From: CAYJPA01 sp964371945
GTDB lineage: Bacteria; Chloroflexota; Chloroflexia; Thermomicrobiales; UBA6265
Length of the DNA: 14,182 bases
NCBI GenBank assembly: GCA_964371945.1
Contig: CAYJPA010000110.1
Span: 1-14,182, forward strand
Reading direction: 5' to 3'
Shown here: positions 1 to 6,927 of the stretch, piece after piece
How positions within the stretch are numbered: the first letter of the stretch is position 1
Layout: each line of letters opens with the position of its first letter
Notes under the pieces: model-generated
Database searches by the model: none
The model's input: the letters and a program-made list of their open reading frames with translations, nothing else
Told to the model about the DNA's origin: nothing
Program-made: the position numbers and the translations under genes

Positions 1-90
1 TTCATTATTGCCGTGCGCACCGGTCGCCCACCACCATCCTCAAACCCGAGCGGCAACAATCCCAGCCCAACAGCCTGCACACCACCCAAA

Positions 91-120
91 TGTGTTGGCA
101 TGTGTTGCCATTTGTTGCAA
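91..120. repeat. Three imperfect 10-nt tandem units
   Basis: Read on the plus strand, the units are TGTGTTGGCA, TGTGTTGCCA and TTTGTTGCAA, back to back. They lie just downstream of the stop codon of the minus-strand amidohydrolase. TGGCA and TGCCA in the first two units could also pair as a 5-bp hairpin. The rest of positions 1-160 shows no convincing gene and no clear U-tract terminator. Confidence 0.5.
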
Positions 121-160
121 AGGGCACGCGGGCCCAAAAGAACGCTACCGCCTCGACTCC

Positions 161-955
161 CTACTCGTTCGACAACAACGACGGCTCGTCCAACAACACC
201 GCCGCATTCCGGTACAAAATCGCCGCCTTCGCCTCCTCACAGATCTCCGCCGTCTCGATCCGCGCCTTCTGCACCGCCGACCAGTACAGCGGCGTATCGG
301 TTCCGAACAGAATCCGCTCGTACCCGATCTCCTCCACCGCCCACTCGATCAAACCGCTGAACATCGACCGCGCCGACGACGTGTCCACCCACACATTCCC
401 GTTGCGCGCCGCCTTGATCGCGTCGACCTGCCGCGCAACGCTGCCGTCGTCGCTATTGCCCAGGTGCGCCAGGATCAGATTGACATTCGGATAGCGATCG
501 ATGAAGGGTAGGAAATCCTCTGGATAGCTGCCCGGATCGCCGCTGTGGGTCAGCATCGCCGCATTGCGCTCGGCCGCGAACGCGAAGATCGCCGCGCCGT
601 GCTCGACGATCTCATACGCATGCGCGTGCGGATGGATCTTGATCCCCTTGCACCGCGGGTGGTCGAGCAACCGGTCTGCCTGATCGTAGGTCTCGGCCTT
701 CAACGGATCGATCACCACCCAAAACCGGATATCGTCCAGCTGCTCCGCGCCCCGCACCGCATCCTCGTTGCCGCGAACCGCGTCGCCGCGATACGGGATC
801 AACCCGTGAATCGCGGAAACGACGGTCAGCCGGATATCGCACGCCTGCGCCCGCCGGCTGACGACAGGGACCCCGCCGCTCATCATGCTGTCCGTCAACG
901 ACCGCATCCCGCGGTCATACGGCCCAAAATGACCATGCACATCAATCGCCTGCAC
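161..955 (-). CDS. Amidohydrolase (TIM-barrel metal-dependent hydrolase, amidohydrolase_2 type)
   Basis: This is a 264-aa metal-dependent hydrolase of the COG2159-like amidohydrolase group. Visible metal-site elements are the N-terminal HxH (His7 and His9 in DVHGHFG), His108/His110 in IKIHPH, His137 in THSGDP, His164 in LAHLG and Asp220 in FGTDTP, in the usual order for the fold. Members hydrolyse or decarboxylate small substrates, and the substrate here cannot be read from sequence. I chose the GTG start because GGAG sits 6 nt upstream and the HxH then falls at residues 7-9 as usual. A TTG at 1042 extends the frame by 29 residues, but that stretch is repeat-derived, low in similarity and without a good ribosome site. 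The gene lies 119 bp downstream of the aminotransferase on the same strand, so the two are probably co-transcribed. No signal peptide is seen, so it is probably cytoplasmic. Confidence 0.85.
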   Translation of the reverse strand: MQAIDVHGHFGPYDRGMRSLTDSMMSGGVPVVSRRAQACDIRLTVVSAIHGLIPYRGDAVRGNEDAVRGAEQLDDIRFWVVIDPLKAETYDQADRLLDHPRCKGIKIHPHAHAYEIVEHGAAIFAFAAERNAAMLTHSGDPGSYPEDFLPFIDRYPNVNLILAHLGNSDDGSVARQVDAIKAARNGNVWVDTSSARSMFSGLIEWAVEEIGYERILFGTDTPLYWSAVQKARIETAEICEEAKAAILYRNAAVLLDEPSLLSNE

Positions 956-1003
956 ACCCAACTCCACATCAATCAACCCAACTTGATCGCCGTCGCGTCC
1001 GTT

Positions 1004-1055
1004 CTCAGCCCTGGAAGGGCTTTGTCGGCGTAGCCCGGTCAATTTATTGCCGGGC
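1004..1055 (-). repeat. Two-hairpin intergenic repeat, copy A
   Basis: Read on the minus strand, this element has a first hairpin with arms GCCCGG/CCGGGC (1033-1055, 11-nt loop), then TACGCC, then a second hairpin AGCCCT-TCC-AGGGCT (1007-1021), then TGAG. It starts 20 nt after the aminotransferase stop codon. A further small hairpin, ACCGG-ATTA-CCGGT (1061-1074), lies directly after that stop. A related element with different stem sequences occurs at 6847-6909. Neither hairpin is followed by a T-run, so a classical terminator is not supported. Confidence 0.6.
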
Positions 1056-1074
1056 GGCGAACCGGATTACCGGT

Positions 1075-2313
1075 CTAATTCTTCATCCCCGACATCACCT
1101 TCCGGATCGCCCGCGCCACATCGTCCGCGTCGTCGTCGCTCCACTGCTCGTCGACCCCCATCAGGATCAACTGCTCGCGCGCCGCTTCGAACACCGGGCA
1201 TAGCCCCGGCGCGTAATCGAACGGCCGGTCCGCGTACGGCGAATTGAACGGAAAGCCTGAATTGCCATAGGTTTGCCGGTTCGCCAGCACCGGCCAGGTA
1301 TAGAGCGGCGTCACATACTTCGCGCCGAACGGAACACCCTCGGCCTGCAGCGCCTTAGCGACCGCAATCGCATCCACCCCCGGATCGAGCAGCAAGTGCA
1401 GGATCCAGTAGCTCGATTTCGCGCCCTCGACCGATCGCGGAATCCGGATTCCAGAAACGTCGCGAATCTGATCGTAAATGCGCTGCACCACCCGCCGCCG
1501 ATTCGCGACGTTCTCCTTCAATCGGCGCATCGCAACCACCGCGACCGCCCCCGACAGCTCGTTCATTCGATAGTTCTGCCCGAGGAACATGCTGTAGCGG
1601 TCGGCTTCGTCGCGCGGCCAGGCTTTGTCGGCAAAGAGCCGCGCCCGCCTGGCATAGGCGTCGTTGTTGGTGATCACGACCCCGCCTTCACCGGCATTCA
1701 GGTGCTTGGTGTTGTTCAGACTGAAGCTGGCGATATCGCCGATCGTGCCCGCCAGCTTCCCATTGATCTCGCTGAGCTGCGCCTGCGCGCAATCCTCGAT
1801 CAACGGCAGATGGTGCCGGTCGGCGATCTCCCGCAACGCCTCGATATCCGCCAATCCGCCGAACAAGTGCACCGCCAGGATCGCCTTCGTCCGGGATGTG
1901 ATGTTCGCCTCGACGCTCTTCGGATCGACGCAAAAGGTCTCCGGATCGAGATCGGCAAAGACCGGGATCGCGTTCTGAAAGAGGATGCCCAGGATCGTGC
2001 CGAAATCGCTGCACGGCGTGGTGATGATCTCGTCGCCCGGCTCCGGATTGATCGTCGCGACACAGGTATGCACCGCCGCCGAGCCCGAGGAGACCGCGAT
2101 CGCGTGCTTCACGCCGTACAGCTCCGCGAACGAGCGCTCGAGCTCCTTCACGAACGTGCCCTGATGCCGCCCAAGCTGCCCGGAGCGGATCACCCGCGTC
2201 AGCGCGGCGATCTCCTCATCGCCCATCGCCCGTCCCCGCTCACCCGGCAACGGCTCCGTGCGAACCGGCTCCCCACCTTTGATCGCCAATCGTTCGATCT
2301 CCACCTGTGCCAT
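1075..2313 (-). CDS. DegT/DnrJ/EryC1/StrS family PLP-dependent aminotransferase
   Basis: This 412-aa protein is a fold-type I PLP enzyme of the sugar-aminotransferase/AHBA-synthase family and is full length. Family marks are SSGSAA (residues 75-80), the PLP-pyridine Asp174 in LIEDCAQA, the predicted Schiff-base Lys203 in NTKHLNAGEGG, and GQNYRMNEL (245-253). Relatives transfer amino groups to keto-sugars or, in some clades, act on inositol-like or other keto substrates. The amino acceptor here is unknown. The ATG at 2313 is preferred over an in-frame ATG at 2346 because GGGAG lies 8 nt upstream of it. It is the first gene of a minus-strand pair with the amidohydrolase and is divergent from a FadR-type regulator. 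That pairing, with no sugar-nucleotide genes nearby, fits a catabolic or modification role better than polysaccharide synthesis, but this is inference. Confidence 0.9.
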   Translation of the reverse strand: MAQVEIERLAIKGGEPVRTEPLPGERGRAMGDEEIAALTRVIRSGQLGRHQGTFVKELERSFAELYGVKHAIAVSSGSAAVHTCVATINPEPGDEIITTPCSDFGTILGILFQNAIPVFADLDPETFCVDPKSVEANITSRTKAILAVHLFGGLADIEALREIADRHHLPLIEDCAQAQLSEINGKLAGTIGDIASFSLNNTKHLNAGEGGVVITNNDAYARRARLFADKAWPRDEADRYSMFLGQNYRMNELSGAVAVVAMRRLKENVANRRRVVQRIYDQIRDVSGIRIPRSVEGAKSSYWILHLLLDPGVDAIAVAKALQAEGVPFGAKYVTPLYTWPVLANRQTYGNSGFPFNSPYADRPFDYAPGLCPVFEAAREQLILMGVDEQWSDDDADDVARAIRKVMSGMKN

Positions 2314-2486
2314 GTTGTCTACTCCCGTGAAGCATCGCGGTCGCATCGCCGCGATTCGATGTTCGCCAAAAACCAGGCGGGGCGATGCAGTGTGCCTGCC
2401 TCGTGCACGTGAATCATGTCGCCGCTGCTCTATCCTTGCAGTCTTGAAGGTCGCCGGAATGCACGTGGTGTCGATGCATTGGATTT

Positions 2487-2526
2487 GGTCTATTGATATG
2501 CCAATATACCGAGCCAGTCAATAGAC
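2487..2526. promoter_or_regulatory. Candidate operator with three half-sites for the divergent GntR regulator
   Basis: Arms GGTCTATTG (2487-2495) and CAATATACC (2502-2510) form an inverted pair with one mismatch around a 6-nt spacer. A third inverted half-site, TCAATAGAC (2518-2526), is the perfect 9-bp complement of GTCTATTGA (2488-2496). It sits between the regulator gene (start 2552) and the aminotransferase (start 2313) and overlaps the predicted minus-strand promoter. Binding by the neighbouring regulator is inferred from position and symmetry. The remaining intergenic DNA has two TGCACGTG copies (2404 and 2460) and a small inverted repeat, AATGCA/TGCATT (2458-2480). Confidence 0.6.
2493..2521 (-). 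promoter_or_regulatory. Candidate promoter for the aminotransferase-amidohydrolase pair
   Basis: On the minus strand, TTGACT (2521-2516) is followed after 17 nt by TATCAA (2498-2493), a fair -35/-10 match. It is embedded in the three-half-site operator, so a bound regulator would be expected to block it. It implies a 5' leader of about 175 nt before the ATG at 2313. Confidence 0.4.
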
Positions 2527-2551
2527 TCCAGAAACCAGGGGGCGTCGCAGA

Positions 2552-3280
2552 GTGAGTAACCTGCACGACGAACACATCACGGCGCTTCCGCCATTGATTC
2601 GAGCCGAGAATCTCTCGGTTCGGGTGGCGACGATCCTCAAACGCTACATCCTGGCGGAGCAGCTCGAGCCCGGCCACCGGCTGCCCGCGGAACGGCGCCT
2701 CGCCGACTGGCTCAACGTCAGCCGAGTGGTGCTGCGCGAAGCGCTCAGCCAGCTCATGGGCGAAGGACTCCTGGAGCGTCCTTCACCCTACATTCTCTGC
2801 GTCGCGTCGTTCGATCGCGCCAAACTGGCCGCGGAGCTCTCCGGACTCGATCACGAGGATGCGGAAGCCAACGATCTCATCCAATTGCGTGTGGTGCTCG
2901 AACTTGGCGCGATCGACGCCATCGTCGCCGGCGCCACCGATGCGCATCTCAGGGAGATCGAACGCTGGGTGATCGAAGGCGAGCGGACGCTCGCGGCCGG
3001 CGAACCGATTTATCGAGCAGACGCCGGCTTTCACGCCGCGCTGCTGAAATCGCTCGATAATCAGGTCATCAATGGATTTCTGCCATTGATCGAGGAGCAT
3101 CTTCGCCACGACATTTTGCAGGATCCGGGCCGTCTGCAATCAGCAGGCTTACCGACCGATCAACGGGTCATACAACAGCACCGGGCAATCTACGAAGCGA
3201 TCAAACAGCGCGATCCCGTCGCCAGTCGTCACTGGATCCTGACCCACCTCAATCCCTATATCGAGCGCGGCCGTGGATGA
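2552..3280 (+). CDS. FadR-subfamily GntR transcriptional regulator (FCD domain)
   Basis: This 242-aa regulator has an N-terminal winged helix-turn-helix (about residues 20-80, with the typical PGHRLPAERRLADWLNVSR and LREAL segments). It is followed by a helical FCD ligand domain (about 108-236). Candidate metal/ligand residues of the FCD fold are Asp157 and His161 (DAGFH), His210 (QQHRAIYEAI) and His232 (ILTHL). FCD regulators usually sense small carboxylates or acyl compounds and act on adjacent catabolic genes. The GTG start has a G-rich Shine-Dalgarno-like run (2537-2542) 9 nt upstream. It is divergent from the aminotransferase pair, with a multi-half-site operator between them, which fits autoregulated control of the divergon. 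The effector is unknown. One mild oddity is the short wing after GLLERPSPYILCV. Confidence 0.9.
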   Translation: MSNLHDEHITALPPLIRAENLSVRVATILKRYILAEQLEPGHRLPAERRLADWLNVSRVVLREALSQLMGEGLLERPSPYILCVASFDRAKLAAELSGLDHEDAEANDLIQLRVVLELGAIDAIVAGATDAHLREIERWVIEGERTLAAGEPIYRADAGFHAALLKSLDNQVINGFLPLIEEHLRHDILQDPGRLQSAGLPTDQRVIQQHRAIYEAIKQRDPVASRHWILTHLNPYIERGRG

Positions 3281-3356
3281 CGGCGTCCTCCCGCTCGGAG
3301 CCCTCAAACGCATCCACCGGGCACGTGTGAACACGATGATCCAACAACAACCGGAA

Positions 3357-3376
3357 GGGTGCGCTTAAACGCACTC
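3357..3376 (-). terminator. Hairpin over the end of the small minus-strand ORF
   Basis: GTGCG and CGCAC (3359-3374) pair around a 6-nt loop and extend by a G-U and a G-C pair. The hairpin overlaps the TAA of the possible gene at 3365-3574. No T-run follows, so intrinsic termination is only possible, not shown. Confidence 0.25.
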
Positions 3377-3574
3377 GTCACGACACTGGATAAGGGAGAT
3401 CGCGAGCTGATCGACAACCCGATCCATCCAATCGGACCGGCCGCCATCGATCGCGGTCCCACTACGGAGATCGCGGCGCATGCGATAGAGTTCAATTTTG
3501 AGTGCGGACGCCTGGTCAATCGCCCGGTGAATAGGTGGGACAGAGATGAATGTCTCCGCGTCGATGGTGATCAT
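3365..3574 (-). CDS. Possible small hypothetical protein (69 aa)
   Basis: I do not recognise this protein. It begins MITIDAETFISVPP and has a mixed, soluble, protein-like composition with helical segments such as ALKIELYRMRRDL. AGGA lies 6 nt before its ATG, which favours this reading over the competing plus-strand frame (3359-3757). That frame has an improbable composition and no ribosome site. It is convergent with the FadR-type regulator, whose stop is 85 bp away, and it ends in a hairpin. It shows no signal peptide, membrane segment or known motif. It could still be a chance frame in a decaying intergenic region. Confidence 0.4.
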   Translation of the reverse strand: MITIDAETFISVPPIHRAIDQASALKIELYRMRRDLRSGTAIDGGRSDWMDRVVDQLAISLIQCRDECV

Positions 3575-3753
3575 CTCATGTCCTATTCCAGGCGTAGACA
3601 GAACATACGTGTGTTGCCGGTGGTGGTCTTGACGGTACCGGAGCTCCCAGGTTTCCGCAGGACCGTTCCGTCACTCCAAAGCATCTGGCGGGTATCGCTC
3701 GCGCATAAAATGAGAGCATGTTCGGTCCCAGTGCAACTTAAGTGCATTGTTGC

Positions 3754-3826
3754 TTGACGAATGTTATGTTCTTTTCACACTATCTACATACTCTTTACGA
3801 TATAGTTGGTATGACGAGAACGTCAT
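3754..3826 (+). promoter_or_regulatory. AT-rich divergent promoter region with a perfect palindrome
   Basis: The stretch from about 3720 to 3895 is visibly AT-richer than its surroundings. Candidate plus-strand promoters are TTGACG (3754) with CACTAT (3778), and TTTCAC (3773) with TACGAT (3796) at 17-nt spacing. ATGACG-AGAA-CGTCAT (3811-3826) is a perfect 6-bp inverted repeat at the expected early-transcribed position of the second candidate, which could be an operator or a leader hairpin. Positions 3575-3720 show nothing further. Confidence 0.35.
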
Positions 3827-3958
3827 GCTTTCATGATTTGAAAAGAGGATAATGAATTTGGTACCGTACTTAATTTGACGTGAGAGTTCGATTCTTTGCT
3901 AAAACCACCGACGCCGCCCACGTCTGACCGGAGCGCTGCCTCTGTCGACGAGGTCGAC

Positions 3959-4612
3959 ATGATGATCGCCGAATCGCCCGCGGCAGTAACCCCATTGCGC
4001 TCAGGCTCGGCCGGCGTGGACACTCCCTCTGTTCGTCAACCGAATCGTCCGCGAACCCCGGCCGCCGTGCTCAGGCAATTGAGCGCCTTTAGCGTGGGGT
4101 TCGCCACCGGCAGCGTCGCCATATCAAAGGCCCTGGAAGCCCGCCGTCAGGTCGTCATCGCCGCTAATACGAGCCACGACGCGGTTTGCGTTCCGGAACT
4201 TTCCTGCTGGCATTGCACTCAAAACAAATCTGGGATCGATTTGCTCCCATTTAGCATCGGCACTCCAAACTCGCCGAGTCTCCACGCGGAGCCCTGGGTT
4301 GATCAACTCATCGGGAATGGAGCAAAGGGTGACGCGCTTGTGGTCTGCGACCCATGGGGCGACAACGAGCTGCTCTGCTGGGCACTCCGGGTGGCCTCGC
4401 AACGCGAGATCGAAACGATTGCGATTACAACCGATCAACCGAATCTGCTAGCCGCATTCGTACACCACGCGATCCGTGTTCCGGTATCACCTCCCTTTCA
4501 CCGCGAGTTTGTGATGACAGCGCTGCATTATCTGGTCGAAACAGCCGGCGCCGCGGCAATCCCAGCTCAACGAAAAATGAACGGTTCGCTGACACTCGTC
4601 CCGTTCGATTGA
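3959..4612 (+). CDS. Degenerate SIS-domain (GmhA-like phosphosugar isomerase fold) protein
   Basis: This protein is about 217 aa. The C-terminal part (residues 124-196) reads like a sugar-isomerase SIS domain: GDALVVCDPWGDNELL in place of the usual GDxLIxISxSGNS, then IETIAITTD, then a predicted helix ending ALHYLVE. ALEARRQVVIAANTSHDAVCVPEL (59-81) matches the first beta-strand region of GmhA-type proteins. The Ser/Thr-rich phosphate-binding loop and the family catalytic residues are replaced, so it is probably a ligand-binding or inactive relative rather than a sedoheptulose-7-phosphate isomerase. ATG at 3959 is preferred, with GAGG 5 nt upstream; a TTG at 3896 would add 21 low-complexity residues. 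It stands alone between a promoter-like AT-rich region and a permease remnant. The fold assignment is moderately sure, the function unknown. Confidence 0.6.
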   Translation: MMIAESPAAVTPLRSGSAGVDTPSVRQPNRPRTPAAVLRQLSAFSVGFATGSVAISKALEARRQVVIAANTSHDAVCVPELSCWHCTQNKSGIDLLPFSIGTPNSPSLHAEPWVDQLIGNGAKGDALVVCDPWGDNELLCWALRVASQREIETIAITTDQPNLLAAFVHHAIRVPVSPPFHREFVMTALHYLVETAGAAAIPAQRKMNGSLTLVPFD

Positions 4613-4969
4613 CTCTCGATCACATGCAGTTCACGTAGAAGAACACCCATAATTCTCCTGCAGCAATGTAGTTTCGTGTCAGTACTCCCTGGCGACGCGT
4701 TGTTGACGGCGCCAGACCCCTAAAACTGATCCGAACTACTCCGCAATAGTGCCTTCAGCTTCTCCACATTCCGCCCCAGGACCTCCTGTAACGAGGCGAC
4801 TCCTCGACGTTCGTTTGTCGATTCCGCCTATTGACATCGGATTGCCCGTGTTGATACGGTTCTTGCAGTCCATACAAATCGAAATGGGAATGAGTTACAG
4901 CGAGAATCTCGTCGCTGCCTGGTTTCTCAGCAGTATCCGCCCGCTCCCGGCACGCTCACGCGGGGGGTC
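4613..4969. other. Gene-free stretch upstream of the permease remnant
   Basis: No intact gene is supported here. CTGGCG and CGCCAG (4689-4715) can form a 6-bp hairpin with a 15-nt loop and no T-run. From about 4795 to 4860 the frame beginning at 4749 reads RRLLDVRLSIPPIDIGLP, which resembles the transmembrane segment just before the EAA loop of DppC-type permeases. It may be a decayed fragment of the missing N-terminal half, or of a second copy. Confidence 0.4.
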
Positions 4970-5485
4970 GTGAGACCCGAACGAAGTCCTTCGACAACGA
5001 CACTGATCGCGCCAGTGCTCCGTTTACTCACGATCGGCTTGGCAATCATGGGACCCGGCTTCTGGAGCGTCTTCGTGGCATTGGCGCTCGCGCTCTGGGT
5101 CAACTACGCCCGCCTCGTGCGCGGCGAAACGCTTCGCATTCGCGACATGGAGTATGTCGTGGCCGCACGCACGATCGGCGTCCATGAGCGCCGCATTCTG
5201 GTCAAGCACATCCTGCCCAATGTGGTGCACTCGATTCTCGTGCTGGCAACACTCGACATGGCTTTCGTGATCATCTTCGAGGCGTCACTGACCTTCCTCG
5301 GTCTCGGCATCCAACCACCGACCCCGACCTGGGGGTTCATGCTGAGCGAGGGTCGCAACTATCTGCAGGAAAGCCCCTGGATGTCGGTTTTCCCTGGGGC
5401 GGCGATCATCCTGACCGTGGTCGGCATCAATCTGCTCGGCGATTGGCTGCGCGATACCTTCGATCCCAGCCTGCGAAACCGGTGA
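4970..5485 (+). pseudogene. C-terminal half of a DppC/OppC-type ABC transporter permease
   Basis: This encodes 171 aa of a peptide/nickel-type ABC permease whose intact relatives are about 280-300 aa. Present are the EAA cytoplasmic loop that contacts the ATPase (EYVVAARTIG through ILPNV, residues 61-85), then FEASLTFLGLGIQPPTPTWG, and the C-terminal LLGDWLRDTFDPSLR signature. The N-terminal cytoplasmic lead (usually GTDxLGRD) and the first transmembrane helices are missing. The similarity begins abruptly near LLTIGLAIMGPGFW (about residue 19). The GTG at 4970 has GGGGGG only 2 nt away and is probably not a genuine start. The frame upstream, open from 4835, encodes nothing permease-like. I read it as a 5'-truncated remnant of an oligopeptide importer operon that once preceded the deacylase, whose start is 36 bp away. 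Confidence 0.75.
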
Positions 5486-5521
5486 TTTCGCGTCCCCGTT
5501 GGGACTCGTTGGAGTGAGCAT

Positions 5522-6832
5522 GTGAGCAACAAATCGGTCGTCGACAAGGTCATCGCCCAGATCGACGCGATGCGAGACGACATCCTGGCCACGGTGTCGG
5601 CGGCGCTGCGTATCCCAAGCATCACGCCGAAGTACCCCGAGCTCTCGTACGATGAGCTCGTCGGTGGCGAAACCCGCTGCAACGAATCGCTGCGGCCGAC
5701 CTACGAAGCCGCCGGCGCCGTGATCGATCAGTGGGAAGAGGAGCCGGGGCGGGCCAATCTCGTCGGGGTGGTGAAGGGCAGCGGCGGCGGCCGCTCCCTG
5801 ATCTTCAATGGCCACATCGACACCGTCCCGCCCGGTGATCCCGCGACCTGGATGTGGGGCGATCCCTGGAGCGGGCGCATCCAGGACGGAAAACTGTACG
5901 GGCTCGGCGCGACCGATATGAAGGCCGGCGTGGTCGCCCAGGCGAAGGCGGCGGAAGCGATTCGCCGCGCTGGAATCCAGCTCAAGGGCGACTTGATCAT
6001 CGAGAGTGTGGTCGGCGAAGAGACGATGGACCACGAGCGCGGTGTGACCGCGACCGTTCGCCGCGGGTACACCGCCGATGCCGCGATCGTGACTGAACCG
6101 ACCGCATTGCCCTATCCGTCGACGATCGCGCCATGCTCCGCCGGCGGCGGCAGGCTGATCATCACCGTCAAAGGCAAGGCGACCCACGCCACCGCCCGTG
6201 GCAGCCTGATCTGGCCGGGTGGCTCCGGCGAGACGTACGGGGTCAGCGCGATCGACAAGGGCTTCATCGTGTATGAAGCGCTTCGCAACCTCGAGCGGGA
6301 GTGGGGACTTACCAAGAGCCACCCGCTCTTTCCGCCGGGGCACGCCTCCATCGGCGTGAATTGCATCCTCGGGCGTCCACCGGGACCGATGGCGCCGTAC
6401 ATCATTCCGCACGAATGCGTGCTCGATATTCAGGTGCTCTACCTGCCGAATGACAACTGGGACTCGGTCAGAGCGGAGATCGAGGGTCATTTGAACCGTG
6501 TCTACGACAACGATCACTGGCTGCGTGTCAACCGCCCGACCATGGAGTGGCCACATCACTGGCCGCCGTACAACACCCCGGAAGATCATCCGATCTGCCT
6601 GACCCTGGCCAGGGCGCACGAGGATGTGCTCGGCGTGAAACCGTTGATTCGGGGTTTCCCCGCGGTCGACGACGCCACGTATCTGGAGCGCGGCGGAATC
6701 CCATCGATCAGCTTCGGCGCCGGCAACATCATGATGGCCCACGCGGTCGACGAATACGTGGAATGCGACGAAGTGATCAACGCCTGCAAGGTCTACGCGG
6801 CAACCGCGATCGATTGGTGCGGGCTTGCTTGA
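5522..6832 (+). CDS. M20-family ArgE/DapE-type deacylase
   Basis: This is a 436-aa cytoplasmic dizinc amidohydrolase of the ArgE/DapE/ACY1 group, full length. Metal and catalytic residues are visible: His98 and catalytic Asp100 in NGHIDTVPP, Asp132 in GATDMKAG, Glu166/Glu167 in GEET, Glu192 in TEP, and His407 in MMAHAVDEYV. The inserted dimerisation/lid domain spans about residues 205-325 (GKATHA at 218-223). Such enzymes remove acyl groups from N-acylated amino acids or related amides; the exact substrate cannot be told. The GTG start has GGAG 7 nt upstream. The ATG two bases earlier is followed immediately by a stop. It follows a peptide-permease remnant by 36 bp, which fits hydrolysis of an imported amide, and is followed by a two-hairpin repeat. 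Confidence 0.9.
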   Translation: MSNKSVVDKVIAQIDAMRDDILATVSAALRIPSITPKYPELSYDELVGGETRCNESLRPTYEAAGAVIDQWEEEPGRANLVGVVKGSGGGRSLIFNGHIDTVPPGDPATWMWGDPWSGRIQDGKLYGLGATDMKAGVVAQAKAAEAIRRAGIQLKGDLIIESVVGEETMDHERGVTATVRRGYTADAAIVTEPTALPYPSTIAPCSAGGGRLIITVKGKATHATARGSLIWPGGSGETYGVSAIDKGFIVYEALRNLEREWGLTKSHPLFPPGHASIGVNCILGRPPGPMAPYIIPHECVLDIQVLYLPNDNWDSVRAEIEGHLNRVYDNDHWLRVNRPTMEWPHHWPPYNTPEDHPICLTLARAHEDVLGVKPLIRGFPAVDDATYLERGGIPSISFGAGNIMMAHAVDEYVECDEVINACKVYAATAIDWCGLA

Positions 6833-6846
6833 TGGGTTGCCGCCCC

Positions 6847-6909
6847 GCCGGGGACTCAAGATCCCCGGCTACGCCACGCCCAGAGGGCACCCGACGCTTC
6901 CAGCGTTGA
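6847..6909 (+). repeat. Two-hairpin intergenic repeat, copy B
   Basis: The first hairpin has 8-bp arms GCCGGGGA/TCCCCGGC (6847-6869, 7-nt loop). It is followed by TACGCC, a spacer, a second hairpin ACGCT-TCC-AGCGT (6894-6906) and TGAG. It starts 14 nt after the deacylase stop codon. The architecture and the TACGCC, TCC-loop and TGAG elements match copy A at 1004-1055, while the stem sequences differ but still pair. The orientation relative to the upstream gene is the same in both copies. Confidence 0.65.
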
Positions 6910-6927
6910 GACCGGGATGAGAAGCCG

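Noticed and set aside
956..1042. Amidohydrolase start at the TTG at 1042
   Set aside because: The extra 29 residues are encoded partly by the two-hairpin repeat and lie before the N-terminal HxH strand. The GTG at 955 has GGAG at good spacing.
1273..2412. 379-codon plus-strand frame opposite the aminotransferase
   Set aside because: Arg/Asp/His-rich antisense composition. The minus-strand gene carries full aminotransferase motifs and a good ribosome site.
3359..3757. 132-codon plus-strand frame downstream of the FadR-type regulator
   Set aside because: No ribosome site, no motif, and it runs into AT-rich promoter DNA. The minus-strand 69-aa frame in the same place is better supported.
5285..6859. 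524-codon open frame on the minus strand, opposite the deacylase
   Set aside because: It is the antisense of a clear M20 enzyme with all catalytic residues. The composition (Arg, Asp, His, Gly rich) is typical of the reverse frame of GC-rich coding DNA, and it also runs into the permease remnant.
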